From an uncultured Bacteroidales bacterium (lineage in GTDB: Bacteria > Bacteroidota > Bacteroidia > Bacteroidales > Paludibacteraceae), in contig CAKVEC010000015.1 of the NCBI GenBank assembly GCA_934728255.1, positions 1 to 39,444 of the forward strand: 39,444 nt of DNA. Reading direction: 5' to 3'. Below the pieces are notes generated by a model. The model was not told the DNA's origin. It ran no database searches and saw nothing but the letters and a program-made list of their open reading frames with translations. Position numbers and translations under genes: made by a program. Below, one piece after another: positions 25,090 through 33,226 of the stretch; position 1 is the first letter of the stretch; each line of letters starts with the position of its first letter.

Positions 25090-25126
25090 AAAAAACAGGC
25101 TGCTTTTTTCAGGCAGCCTGTTTTTT
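25090..25126 (+). terminator. Rho-independent terminator of the amylase operon
   Basis: AACAGGCTGC pairs with GCAGCCTGTT over a T-rich loop, followed by six T. It is preceded by an A run, so it may also work in the other direction. Confidence 0.9.
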
Positions 25127-25152
25127 GTCTCCACATCTGCCTTGTGTAACAT

Positions 25153-25185
25153 CAGGGTAAGATCAGGGAAACCACAGGGGGATTT
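25153..25185 (+). repeat. 11-bp-period CAGGG repeat
   Basis: CAGGG starts at 25153, 25164 and 25175, an exact 11-bp spacing, with partly conserved flanks (ATCAGGGTAAG, ATCAGGGAAAC). It lies just upstream of the NAD kinase promoter. Confidence 0.65.
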
Positions 25186-25197
25186 AGTAACCGGCAC

Positions 25198-25228
25198 TTG
25201 CACATATCCTAAAAAAGCAGTAACTTTG
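25198..25228 (+). promoter_or_regulatory. Promoter of NAD kinase
   Basis: TTG (25198-25200), 20 nt ending in AAAAAAGCAG, TAACTTTG (25221-25228). It fixes the start at ATG 25275 rather than at the upstream in-frame ATG 25239, which lies within 11 bases of the -7 box. Confidence 0.82.
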
Positions 25229-25274
25229 TCGCGGATATTTGTGCATTATCGCACAACATAAATCAGACACATTT

Positions 25275-26150
25275 ATGACGATTGCTATATTCGGGAATGC
25301 GATGAAAGAACACACCTTGATAGAGGTGTCGCATATCCTTGCTTTTATGGAAAAACGCGGTGTGAATGTCCTGCTTTCGCAGGAACTGCGCCAAGAACTG
25401 AACTTACGCGAGTTTCCGCCTTTCCCTGAAGATTGGACGGGCGAGGGAGATACGGTAAGCCCATACAACGAGCCTATCGATTTTGCAATGTCTATCGGCG
25501 GAGACGGCACTTTCCTGACAACTGCAGCCGCTATCGGTTGCAAAAATATCCCTATTATCGGTGTAAACTGCGGGCAATTGGGTTTCCTTGCCGATGTGCA
25601 GACCAAGGATGTGGATATGATTATGAATCAGTTGATTGATGGGAAATACACCATTGAGCAACGCTCCGTGTTACGGGTCAGTTGCGGGCGTGATGGGCTG
25701 ATTATGGCACCCAATGCGCTCAACGAGATAGCGATTATGAAACAGGGTATGAGCAGTATGATTTCGGTGGAAGTAACGGCTAACGGAGAAGTGCTACATA
25801 CCTATCGCGCCGACGGCTTGGTTATATCCACCCCAACGGGCAGTACAGCATACAATCTGTCTATCGGGGGACCTCTGTTGGTACCGCAGACGCGCGGTCT
25901 GATACTGGCTCCTATTGCCACACATAGTCTGACTGTCCGCCCGATAGTAGTACCGGACGATTGGAAATTCGATTTGAAAGTTGCCAGCCGCTACAGCAGT
26001 TATATGATCAGCGTGGACGGACGCAGCCAGATACTCAGCACCGATGTTACGCTCCATGTCGAGCGGGCTCCCTACACGATCAAAGTGGTGCAAGTGGGCG
26101 AAAACAATTTTCTCAAATCGCTCCGCGACAAACTCAACTGGGGGCGGTGA
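25275..26150 (+). CDS. nadK: NAD kinase
   Basis: Phosphorylates NAD to NADP, the only route to NADP. From ATG 25275 the 291 residues contain GGDGTFL (catalytic Asp77), NEIAIMKQGMSSMI (the NE/D motif) and TPTGSTAYNLSIGGP, all in the right order for the NadK family. Length is typical for Bacteroidota. It has its own promoter and is followed after 126 bases by lgt. That gap holds only AT-rich sequence with an 8-bp-period ATAAACTG repeat (26223-26269). Confidence 0.97.
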   Translation: MTIAIFGNAMKEHTLIEVSHILAFMEKRGVNVLLSQELRQELNLREFPPFPEDWTGEGDTVSPYNEPIDFAMSIGGDGTFLTTAAAIGCKNIPIIGVNCGQLGFLADVQTKDVDMIMNQLIDGKYTIEQRSVLRVSCGRDGLIMAPNALNEIAIMKQGMSSMISVEVTANGEVLHTYRADGLVISTPTGSTAYNLSIGGPLLVPQTRGLILAPIATHSLTVRPIVVPDDWKFDLKVASRYSSYMISVDGRSQILSTDVTLHVERAPYTIKVVQVGENNFLKSLRDKLNWGR

Positions 26151-26276
26151 TTTATTTAATAATTAAGAATTAACATGCAATTCAGATTCACTCCATTAAC
26201 CTGTAAACCTATTAAACCACGCATAAACTGATAAACTAATCAACTCATAAACCAATAAACTGATAAACTACACAAT

Positions 26277-27227
26277 ATGCTTGATTTTATTACTTGGAAC
26301 GTTGATCCTATTCTCATACACATCGGCGATGGCGGCATACGCTGGTACGGACTCCTGTGGGCTATAGGTATCTATTTTTGCTATCTGATGCAGGTAAAAA
26401 TCTACAAACATGAGCACTGCCCTGCCGACTGGGTGGACAAACTCTTTATTTGGATGGTGCTTGGCGTCATCATCGGGGCACGTCTCGGGCATTGCTGGTT
26501 CTACGAATGGCACGATGTAACCAATCCCGCCCTCGCCCGCTATTGCCAAATGATGAATATATCCACCGACCCTGTACAGATTTTCGGCTGGACTATCAAC
26601 TACCGCAACCCTTATATCGAGCACCCGCTGTTGCTGCTCAAGATCTGGGAGGGCGGTCTCGCCAGCCACGGCGGGGCAATCGGATTGATGATTGCCGCTA
26701 TACTCCTTAATAAAAAGGAGTTCTCCAAGTACCCGCAGTACCAAACATCGTGGATTTGGATTCTTGACCGTCTGTGTATCGGTGTTTGCTTTACAGCAAC
26801 TCTTATTCGGCTCGGCAACCTGATGAATAGTGAAATCTATGGAGGTCCGACAGATATGCCATGGGGCTTTATTTTTGTGCGCGACGGACAGACCGTTCCA
26901 TGCCACCCCACGCAGATATATGAAATGCTCTATTGCATTGTGGCAATGATAGTTACGCAGGTGATGTATTGGAAATTCAAGGCGTATCGCCGCGAGGGAT
27001 TGCTGCTCGGCGTGTTCTTCGAAATTGTCTTTGTTACCCGTTTCGGATTGGAGTTTATCAAGAACGATCAGGAGGCGTTTGAGGCAAACCATCTGCTCAA
27101 TATGGGGCAATGGCTCAGTATTCCGTTTATCCTTCTCGGTCTCTACCTCATCATCCGTGCCTACCGCCGCCCGCTCCTCCCCGAAGTGCCACAAGCCCCC
27201 GACGAGAAAACCGAAAAGAAGAAATAG
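26277..27227 (+). CDS. lgt: Prolipoprotein diacylglyceryl transferase
   Basis: Inner-membrane enzyme adding diacylglycerol to the lipobox cysteine of prolipoproteins; the amylases and the NigD-like protein in this window would be substrates. 316 residues with about seven hydrophobic helices. Key motifs are SHGGAIGL (the conserved His region) and IRLGNLMNSEIYG, equivalent to the Lgt signature GRxGNFINxE. The Gly before Arg is Ile here, and Phe is replaced by Leu, while the Arg, Asn and Glu are kept. The hydrophilic C-terminal tail (KTEKKK) is cytoplasmic. No separate promoter is obvious, so it may be transcribed with nadK. Confidence 0.95.
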   Translation: MLDFITWNVDPILIHIGDGGIRWYGLLWAIGIYFCYLMQVKIYKHEHCPADWVDKLFIWMVLGVIIGARLGHCWFYEWHDVTNPALARYCQMMNISTDPVQIFGWTINYRNPYIEHPLLLLKIWEGGLASHGGAIGLMIAAILLNKKEFSKYPQYQTSWIWILDRLCIGVCFTATLIRLGNLMNSEIYGGPTDMPWGFIFVRDGQTVPCHPTQIYEMLYCIVAMIVTQVMYWKFKAYRREGLLLGVFFEIVFVTRFGLEFIKNDQEAFEANHLLNMGQWLSIPFILLGLYLIIRAYRRPLLPEVPQAPDEKTEKKK

Positions 27228-27309
27228 ACGTATTTTTTCCTTTCTTTTTCTCATCGTTTGCGGATTAGAGATACTATAGAAAAATGCAACATCTTCGTTT
27301 TAGAAAAGT

Positions 27310-27353
27310 AAGGTGGATGTAAGGAGGATGGTTATAGGATAGGCTTAGGTTGT
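27310..27353 (+). repeat. Four phased 11-bp GGAT repeats
   Basis: Units AAGGTGGATGT, AAGGAGGATGG, TTATAGGATAG and GCTTAGGTTGT follow each other without gaps. GGAT cores are at 27315, 27326 and 27337, and GGT at 27348. The array ends just before the next start codon. Confidence 0.78.
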
Positions 27354-27364
27354 CAGTCGGAAAA

Positions 27365-28402
27365 ATGCAACATTTTAGGCACATAGTATTCGTTGCATGG
27401 ATGCTTTTGACGGTATCTACCCTTTCCGCTGCCCATACCGCTTTCGGCGATGGACTGTTTCGTTATAGTCCCTTCGGGCATAGTCTCTATGCCGACGAAC
27501 ACCCCAATTTTGTGCGAATGGATGTGGCTTACACACGAATGTACCCCATTTACGACTGGGAACACTCGAGTAAAGACTACCGCACGCAGACACTCGGCAT
27601 CTTCGGTTTTCAGTTGCCGCTTTGGTACGGACAACTTGCTGATTCCGCTATGGCTCTGAGTGTTACGGCAGCAATGTCCGCCAATATATGGATGGATCTT
27701 TTCGGCGGAAAGACCTCACCCATTGTGGATACCGACTATCGTATTGCCCTGCCAACCGTCGCATTTATGCACCGCATCAACCGGGGTTTTGCCCGCAACT
27801 ATGCCATCAGTTGGTCACCTTTCAAACACGAATCCACCCATATCGGTGACGAACTCCAGATACAGAAAGTCTCGGAAAACAGGGCATTGCGGCGTGTGAA
27901 TGTGTCGTACAACTATACGGAGTTCACTTTCACGCTCAACGAGGCGGAAAACCGCTACACCGAGAATCATTGTTTCCGTGTAGGACTGATGCTCCTGTGG
28001 GATTGGCACAAGGGCTGGTACAAAGTGGACGAAGAAGACGGCAATCGCACACTTACTCAGCCCCGTTTGTCGCCATGGGAAGCCTATCTGCAATACCAAT
28101 ACCAGTCGCCCACTTCGCGCTACGGCTTTCAGGGTATCGTCTCCGCTGAGGTGCGCAACCGTGCCCTGTACGGCTACAACTTGGACAACAAAACAACAGA
28201 TACAGAGCCTGTTATGCAATCCGAAACACGGGTTTTCACTTACAATGTATTTGTCGGTGCGCGCTACAATACACCCCGTTACGACGGTTATTTCTCGCGC
28301 ATTGCCTTAGGGCTTCGTGCCTACCACGGCAACTGTCCGTACGGGCAGTTCCGCAATCTCCGTTCGTTCAGTCATATCGGTGTCTGTTTGCTGTTTGAGT
28401 GA
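27365..28402 (+). CDS. DUF1207-like outer-envelope protein
   Basis: 345 residues from ATG 27365; a TTG at 27350 would add five residues. An N-terminal signal peptide (about 1-24, ending STLSAAH) directs export. The mature protein has many alternating aromatic strands, consistent with an outer-membrane or periplasmic beta structure. SLYADEHPNFVRMDVAY near the N-terminus and SPFKHESTHIGDE in the middle resemble the Ad-P-F-V-Y and HxSxHxGDE features of DUF1207, a family of unknown function found in Gram-negatives. It ends in VCLLFE with a near-terminal Phe, as outer-membrane barrels often do. An 11-bp repeat array precedes it, with no standard promoter. Confidence 0.7.
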   Translation: MQHFRHIVFVAWMLLTVSTLSAAHTAFGDGLFRYSPFGHSLYADEHPNFVRMDVAYTRMYPIYDWEHSSKDYRTQTLGIFGFQLPLWYGQLADSAMALSVTAAMSANIWMDLFGGKTSPIVDTDYRIALPTVAFMHRINRGFARNYAISWSPFKHESTHIGDELQIQKVSENRALRRVNVSYNYTEFTFTLNEAENRYTENHCFRVGLMLLWDWHKGWYKVDEEDGNRTLTQPRLSPWEAYLQYQYQSPTSRYGFQGIVSAEVRNRALYGYNLDNKTTDTEPVMQSETRVFTYNVFVGARYNTPRYDGYFSRIALGLRAYHGNCPYGQFRNLRSFSHIGVCLLFE

Positions 28403-28447
28403 TTTTGAAAGGTACGAAAAGCAAAAACCAAATAAATTAGGGTTTTA

Positions 28448-28479
28448 TTTGGGGAGTTCGGAAAAAAGCAGTAACTTTG
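28448..28479 (+). promoter_or_regulatory. Promoter of the methylmalonyl-CoA operon
   Basis: TTTG (28448-28451), 20 nt ending GGAAAAAAGCAG, TAACTTTG (28472-28479). The leader to ATG 28560 is about 75 nt. Confidence 0.83.
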
Positions 28480-28559
28480 TAGGCAAATGGTGTCTGTACA
28501 CCTATGATTTATAGTCAATAATTAACCCATCTATTGTTTAACATAAACACAAAAACACA

Positions 28560-28973
28560 ATGAAACCAACTCATATTGAGCATCTTGGTATCGCTGTAAC
28601 CAGTTTGGAAGACGCTATGCCGTTCTTCGAGTTCTTAACCGGTGAAAAATGCTACTCTATCGAAGAGGTGGCTGACCAGAAAGTACGCACCGCATTCTTC
28701 AAGGTCGGACAAACCAAGATAGAACTTCTGGAGCCTACCTGCCCCGAGTCTACTATCGCCAAGTTTATCGAGAAAAACGGCGGTCGCGGTGGTGTTCACC
28801 ATGTGGCATTCAACGTTGAGAACGTAGAAGAAGCACTGAAAGAAGCCGAGGCTGCAGGTATCCAACTCATCGACAAGGCTCCCCGCAAAGGTGCTGAGAA
28901 CCTGATGATTGCCTTCCTCCACCCAAAGAGCACCAAAGGCGTCCTGACCGAGTTATGCCAACAACCCAAATAA
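28560..28973 (+). CDS. mce: Methylmalonyl-CoA epimerase
   Basis: Interconverts (R)- and (S)-methylmalonyl-CoA, linking the B12-dependent mutase to the decarboxylase encoded next. 137 residues of the vicinal oxygen chelate superfamily, with two beta-alpha-beta-beta-beta units: HIEHLGIAVTSLEDA at the start and GGVHHVAFNVENVEEAL in the middle. The metal-ligand positions (His in the first unit, His in VHHVAF, Glu in the last strand LTELC) are present. It is the first gene of the operon. The carboxyltransferase follows after 13 bases. Confidence 0.96.
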   Translation: MKPTHIEHLGIAVTSLEDAMPFFEFLTGEKCYSIEEVADQKVRTAFFKVGQTKIELLEPTCPESTIAKFIEKNGGRGGVHHVAFNVENVEEALKEAEAAGIQLIDKAPRKGAENLMIAFLHPKSTKGVLTELCQQPK

Positions 28974-28986
28974 TATATGTACAATT

Positions 28987-30543
28987 ATGAATCAAGATAA
29001 TCTGCAAAAACTGATTGACAACCGTGCAAAGGCAGCAGCCGGAGGTGGTGAAGCAGCAATCGAAAAACATCACGCAAAGGGCAGTTATACCGCCCGTGAG
29101 CGTATCAATATGCTCCTCGACGAAGGTTCGTTCGAGGAAGTGAATATGTTCCTTACCCACCGTTGCCACGATTTCGGAATGGAGAAAAAAGTGTTCCTCG
29201 GCGATGGTGTGGCAGTAGGTTCAGGTACCATTGACGGTCGTCTGGTATTCGTTTTCGCACAGGACGCTACCGTCATCGGAGGCTCACTCAGCGAGACGAT
29301 GGCACAGAAGATCTGCAATGTGATGGATCAGGCTATGAAACTCGGTGCACCTATCATCGGTCTGAACGACTCGGGTGGTGCGCGTATTCAGGAGGGTGCT
29401 TGCGCCTTGGCCGGTTATGCCGAGATTTTCGAGCGTAATATCCTCGCCAGCGGTGTGGTTCCTCAGATTAGTGTTATCTTCGGTCCGTGTGCCGGCGGTG
29501 CCGTTTACAGCCCTGCGCTGACCGACTTCATTATGATGACAGAGCAGAACTCGTATATGTTCATTACCGGTCCGAAAGTTGTTAAATCGGTTACAGGTGA
29601 AGACGTTAGCGTGGAAGACCTTGGTGGTGCGCGTGTGCACGCTACCAAATCGGGTGTTACCCACTTTGTGGCTGCTACTGAAGAGGAGGCGCTGCAAGAA
29701 GTTCGCCGTTTGGTAAGTTTCATTCCGCAAAACAATATGGAGGAGGCTCCGGTACTCAAGTGCACCGACGACCCTATGCGTATTGAGGAAAGCCTGAACG
29801 ACATCGTGCCTAACGACCCGAACAAGCCCTACAACATGAAGGACATCATCAACCTGATTGTGGATAACGGCGACTTTATGGAGGTGCAAAAGGACTACGC
29901 AAAGAACATCATCTGCGGTTTCGCGCGTTTCAACGGTCGCAGCACAGGTATCATTGCCAACCAGCCGAACTATATCGCAGGCGTGTTGGATTGTGATGCC
30001 AGCCGTAAGGCAGCGCGTTTCGTACGTTTCTGCGACGCCTTCAACATTCAGATTCTTACCCTTGTGGATGTGCCGGGCTTCTTGTGCGGTACAGGACAAG
30101 AGTACGCCGGTATCATCGACCATGGAGCAAAACTGATGTTTGCCTACGGCGAAGCAACCGTACCTAAGGTTACTATTACTATTCGCAAATCGTACGGCGG
30201 TAGTCATATCGTTATGAGTTGCAAGCAGTTACGCGGCGATGTATGCTATGCATGGCCTAATGCGGAGATTGCCGTGATGGGTGCAAGCGGTGCTGTGGGC
30301 GTGCTTCAGGCAAAAGCCATCAAGGCTATTGAAGACCCGGAAGAGAAAAAGAAATTCATTGCTGAAAAAGAGGCAGAGTATCGTGAACTCTTTGCCAGTC
30401 CGTATCAGGCTGCCAACCGCGGCTATATCGACGACATCATTGAGCCGCGCAACACTCGCAAGCGTATTATCCACGCCTTCGAGAACCTGCAGACCAAACG
30501 TCTGACCAACCCTCTGAAGAAGCATTCAAATATCCCGTTGTAA
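28987..30543 (+). CDS. mmdA: Methylmalonyl-CoA decarboxylase, carboxyltransferase subunit
   Basis: 518 residues of the acyl-CoA carboxyltransferase family. It moves the carboxyl group of methylmalonyl-CoA to biotin on the carrier, releasing propionyl-CoA. Motifs include GLNDSGGARIQEGACALAGYAEIF and FGPCAGGAVYSPALTDF (oxyanion and CoA-binding loops) in the N-domain, and VDVPGFLCGTGQEYAGIIDHGAK plus RKSYGGSHIVMS in the C-domain. The same family includes the propionyl-CoA carboxylase beta subunit. The neighbouring OadG-like and beta membrane subunits, with no biotin carboxylase gene, point to the Na+-pumping decarboxylase instead. One base separates it from the next gene. Confidence 0.95.
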   Translation: MNQDNLQKLIDNRAKAAAGGGEAAIEKHHAKGSYTARERINMLLDEGSFEEVNMFLTHRCHDFGMEKKVFLGDGVAVGSGTIDGRLVFVFAQDATVIGGSLSETMAQKICNVMDQAMKLGAPIIGLNDSGGARIQEGACALAGYAEIFERNILASGVVPQISVIFGPCAGGAVYSPALTDFIMMTEQNSYMFITGPKVVKSVTGEDVSVEDLGGARVHATKSGVTHFVAATEEEALQEVRRLVSFIPQNNMEEAPVLKCTDDPMRIEESLNDIVPNDPNKPYNMKDIINLIVDNGDFMEVQKDYAKNIICGFARFNGRSTGIIANQPNYIAGVLDCDASRKAARFVRFCDAFNIQILTLVDVPGFLCGTGQEYAGIIDHGAKLMFAYGEATVPKVTITIRKSYGGSHIVMSCKQLRGDVCYAWPNAEIAVMGASGAVGVLQAKAIKAIEDPEEKKKFIAEKEAEYRELFASPYQAANRGYIDDIIEPRNTRKRIIHAFENLQTKRLTNPLKKHSNIPL

Positions 30544-30544
30544 T

Positions 30545-30901
30545 ATGATTTTGCTTGAAGTAACCGCATCCACATGGATGATTACCGGTGTAGGTTTTCT
30601 GCTGGTATTGTTGCTCCTGATTGTGTTCGTGTTTGTTCTTAAACTGATGGGTTGGATCATGCAGCCGCGTGTCAAACCCAAGAAACAGGTTGAGGCACAG
30701 CACTCGCAAACGGTAGCACATACCCAGAAAGAGGACAAAGAGCATATCACGCTTACCGCCGACAGCACGGCGGCTATCGCCCTTGCTCTCCACCTCTACT
30801 ACAACGGCGTGCATGACGAGGAATGCACCAAAACGATTGTTCAACCCCACCGTACACAATGGAATAACAAGATGTATGGTATGAATAACCTCCATAGATA
30901 A
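30545..30901 (+). CDS. OadG-like small membrane subunit of the decarboxylase
   Basis: 118 residues. One strong hydrophobic helix near the N-terminus (about 10-38, MITGVGFLLVLLLLIVFVFVLKLMGW) is followed by a basic then mixed soluble tail with AAIALALHLYYN, a segment typical of OadG/MmdD-type subunits. It anchors and stabilises the membrane beta subunit and the carboxyltransferase. It starts one base after the mmdA stop. The tail ends QWNNKMYGMNNLHR. A 92-base gap without a promoter match precedes the biotin carrier. Confidence 0.88.
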   Translation: MILLEVTASTWMITGVGFLLVLLLLIVFVFVLKLMGWIMQPRVKPKKQVEAQHSQTVAHTQKEDKEHITLTADSTAAIALALHLYYNGVHDEECTKTIVQPHRTQWNNKMYGMNNLHR

Positions 30902-30993
30902 GAAATAATGAAACTATAGTGCAAACCAAATACAGAAAACTTGTTTTTTGTTGAGGTGCAGCCTATAGTCCGGATTTTTAATTCATTAAAAAT

Positions 30994-31731
30994 ATGAAGT
31001 CATTTCAGTTTACTATTGATGGTCGCAAATATGCCACGACTGTCAATGAGATAGAAGATAATGTAGCGGAAGTAACCGTTAATGGTACGGTTTTCCATGT
31101 GGAAATCGACCAGATGAAGAACGCTACCTCCATCAAGCCCGCTGCTCCCAAAACGGCTGCCGCTGCAGCCCCACGTGCTGCACAACCAGCCGGAACTGTA
31201 GTGGTCAAGAGTCCGCTCCCCGGTAGCATCGTAAAGGTGGTGACCGCTGCCGGTCAGACCGTCAAGAAAGGCGACTTGCTCCTCACAATGGAGAGTATGA
31301 AGATGGAGAACCAAGTTACCAGCGAGTACGATGGTACTGTCAAATCGGTGCTTGTACAGCCCGGGCAGAATGTTATGCAAGACGACAAACTCGTTGAGAT
31401 TGAGACCGTTGCTGTGGCTGCTGCGCCTGCCGCTGCTCCCGTAGCACCTAAGGTAGCACCTGCTCCCCAACCTGCTCCTGCCCCTGCTGCACCCAAGGGT
31501 GCCGATGTACCCGCAGGCGGCAAAAAAGTCGTTTCTCCCCTACCCGGCTCCATTATCAAAGTAGCCGTCAGCGAAGGACAAACTGTTAAGAAAGGCGACC
31601 TGCTTCTTACGCTTGAGAGTATGAAGATGGAGAACCAGGTGCTTGCCGATTGCGATGGCACGGTTACAAAGATTGCTGTCAGCGCAGGGCAGAACGTAAT
31701 GCAGGATGACTTGCTTGTTGTACTCGGATAA
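30994..31731 (+). CDS. mmdC: Biotin carrier subunit with two tandem biotinyl domains
   Basis: 245 residues, clearly longer than the usual 130-150 of a decarboxylase biotin carrier. Order: N-terminal beta segment (1-45), Ala/Pro linker, first biotinyl domain (about 68-138) with ESMKMEN and Lys103, a second Ala/Pro-rich linker (139-172), and a second biotinyl domain (about 176-245) with ESMKMEN and Lys211. The domains are close copies, each beginning SPLPGSI and containing GQTVKKGDLLLT and GQNVMQDD, consistent with an internal duplication. Both biotinylation sites look intact. Biotin on the carrier shuttles carboxyl groups from MmdA to the membrane beta subunit. Confidence 0.95.
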   Translation: MKSFQFTIDGRKYATTVNEIEDNVAEVTVNGTVFHVEIDQMKNATSIKPAAPKTAAAAAPRAAQPAGTVVVKSPLPGSIVKVVTAAGQTVKKGDLLLTMESMKMENQVTSEYDGTVKSVLVQPGQNVMQDDKLVEIETVAVAAAPAAAPVAPKVAPAPQPAPAPAAPKGADVPAGGKKVVSPLPGSIIKVAVSEGQTVKKGDLLLTLESMKMENQVLADCDGTVTKIAVSAGQNVMQDDLLVVLG

Positions 31732-31742
31732 AGATTGCTATT

Positions 31743-32924
31743 ATGTGGACTGACATATTAGATTTTTTCCGGACAATGGGCTTTATGAACATCGATTGGC
31801 GTCAGTTGGTGATGCTTTTCGTGTCATTCTTCCTGTTGTATCTGGCTATCAAGAAGCAGTACGAACCGCTGTTGCTCCTGCCTATCGCTTTCGGTATGTT
31901 GCTCACCAACCTGCCGGGTGCGAATATGTACCACCCCGAGTTGTGGGAGGCTTTCCTCGATGCCGACAGTCCTGCTTACCATAGTTATGGTGCTATCCTC
32001 AAGGACGCAGGCTTGCTTGATGTTCTATATATAGGTGTCAAAGCGGGTCTCTATCCGTGCTTGATTTTCATCGGTGTAGGTGCGATGACCGACTTCGGTC
32101 CGCTTATCGCCAACCCTAAATCGCTGATTCTCGGTGCGGCAGCACAAATCGGTATCTTCGTTACGTTCCTTTGCGCCAACGCCCTCGGGTTCACACCCGC
32201 AGAGGCCGGTTCTATCGGTATCATCGGTGGTGCGGACGGACCTACGTCTATCTTCCTTACCTCCAAACTGGCTCCTCAGTTGCTTGGTCCTATCGCTATT
32301 GCGGCGTACTCGTATATGGCACTCGTACCGGTTATCCAACCGCCTATTATGCGTGCTTTGACCACCAAGAAAGAGCGTGCCATCAAGATGAAGCAACTCC
32401 GTTCTGTCAGCAAGACCGAGAAGATTGTCTTCCCGATTGTCATCACCGCTATCGTGGCACTCGTATTGCCCGATGCAGCACCGCTTATCGGTTGCTTGAT
32501 GCTCGGTAACTTGATGAAAGAATGTGGTGTGGTGGATCGTCTGAGCAAGACTGCACAGAACGAACTGATGAACATCGTGGTTATCTTCCTCGGTTTGTCG
32601 GTCGGTGCTACGGCTACCGGTGCTACGTTCCTGAATGTCAAGACCTTGATGATTCTCTGTATGGGTATCGTTGCTTTCAGTTTGGCTACCGCAGGCGGTG
32701 TCCTATTCGCCAAACTGATGAACCTCTTCTCCAAAGAGAAAATCAATCCGCTTATCGGTTCTGCAGGTGTAAGTGCCGTACCTATGGCAGCACGTGTAAG
32801 CCAGATGGAGGGACAGAAAGCCGACCCGAGCAACTTCCTTCTTATGCATGCTATGGGACCGAATGTGGCAGGTGTCATTGGTTCCGCTGTAGCTGCAGGT
32901 ATCCTGCTCACCTTCCTGGGTTAA
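31743..32924 (+). CDS. mmdB: Na+-translocating decarboxylase, beta subunit
   Basis: 393-residue integral membrane subunit of the OadB/MmdB/GcdB family. It decarboxylates carboxybiotin and exports Na+. About nine to ten hydrophobic segments surround the signature IGIIGGADGPTSIFLTSKLAP (conserved Asp in the ion path) and a later NVKTLMILCMGI region. The gene is 11 bases after the carrier and closes the operon at a strong terminator. The final stretch GPNVAGVIGSAVAAG is typical of the family. Confidence 0.97.
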   Translation: MWTDILDFFRTMGFMNIDWRQLVMLFVSFFLLYLAIKKQYEPLLLLPIAFGMLLTNLPGANMYHPELWEAFLDADSPAYHSYGAILKDAGLLDVLYIGVKAGLYPCLIFIGVGAMTDFGPLIANPKSLILGAAAQIGIFVTFLCANALGFTPAEAGSIGIIGGADGPTSIFLTSKLAPQLLGPIAIAAYSYMALVPVIQPPIMRALTTKKERAIKMKQLRSVSKTEKIVFPIVITAIVALVLPDAAPLIGCLMLGNLMKECGVVDRLSKTAQNELMNIVVIFLGLSVGATATGATFLNVKTLMILCMGIVAFSLATAGGVLFAKLMNLFSKEKINPLIGSAGVSAVPMAARVSQMEGQKADPSNFLLMHAMGPNVAGVIGSAVAAGILLTFLG

Positions 32925-32963
32925 TCCCTCCGCCCCATCATCGGACTAATCCGGTACGATACA

Positions 32964-32999
32964 AAAAGAGCGTTGCTCACATCTGGGCAACGCTCTTTT
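32964..32999 (+). terminator. Rho-independent terminator of the methylmalonyl-CoA operon
   Basis: AAAAGAGCGTTGC pairs with GCAACGCTCTTTT across a 10-base loop, ending in four T. Confidence 0.9.
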
Positions 33000-33048
33000 A
33001 TTAAAATACAATAAAGAAAAGTCTCTAACATACCCATCTGAAACAGCA

Positions 33049-33093
33049 TAGGATGCGCTTAGGATAAGCATAGGATAGGCTTAGGATAAACCA
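33049..33093 (+). repeat. Four phased 11-bp TAGGAT repeats
   Basis: TAGGATGCGCT, TAGGATAAGCA, TAGGATAGGCT and TAGGATAAACC run on without gaps, with GGAT cores at 33051, 33062, 33073 and 33084. The reverse complement of this family lies at 12514-12541, and related units lie at 27332-27353 and 39281-39310. Confidence 0.82.
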
Positions 33094-33125
33094 CCCTTGC
33101 TATTTGTAAATTTTAACAATAAAAT

Positions 33126-33217
33126 CTAACAGCCGAAAGCAGCCTAACAGCGTAGCGTTCTAACATCCAACATCTAACGTCTAACATCTAACAGCGTAGC
33201 GTTCTAACGTCTAACAT
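33126..33217 (+). repeat. CTAACAT/CTAACGT repeat cluster upstream of the Fur-family gene
   Basis: CTAAC starts at 33126, 33144, 33160, 33174, 33181, 33188, 33204 and 33211. Several are exactly 7 bp apart. CTAACAGCGTAGCGTT occurs twice (33144 and 33188, 44 bp = 4 x 11 apart). It fills the gap before the start codon at 33227. Confidence 0.75.
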
Positions 33218-33226
33218 CTCAACAAT

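Noticed and set aside
29284..30207. 307-codon minus-strand frame inside mmdA
   Set aside because: Antisense shadow of a well-conserved carboxyltransferase; composition is atypical and no motif is seen.
28987..31731. Propionyl-CoA carboxylase
   Set aside because: There is no biotin carboxylase gene, and OadG-like and Na+-pump beta subunits are in the same operon, which indicates the decarboxylase.
33126..33217. CRISPR array
   Set aside because: Repeat units are 7-16 bases, spacers are shorter than repeats and partly repeated themselves, and there is no cas gene in the window.
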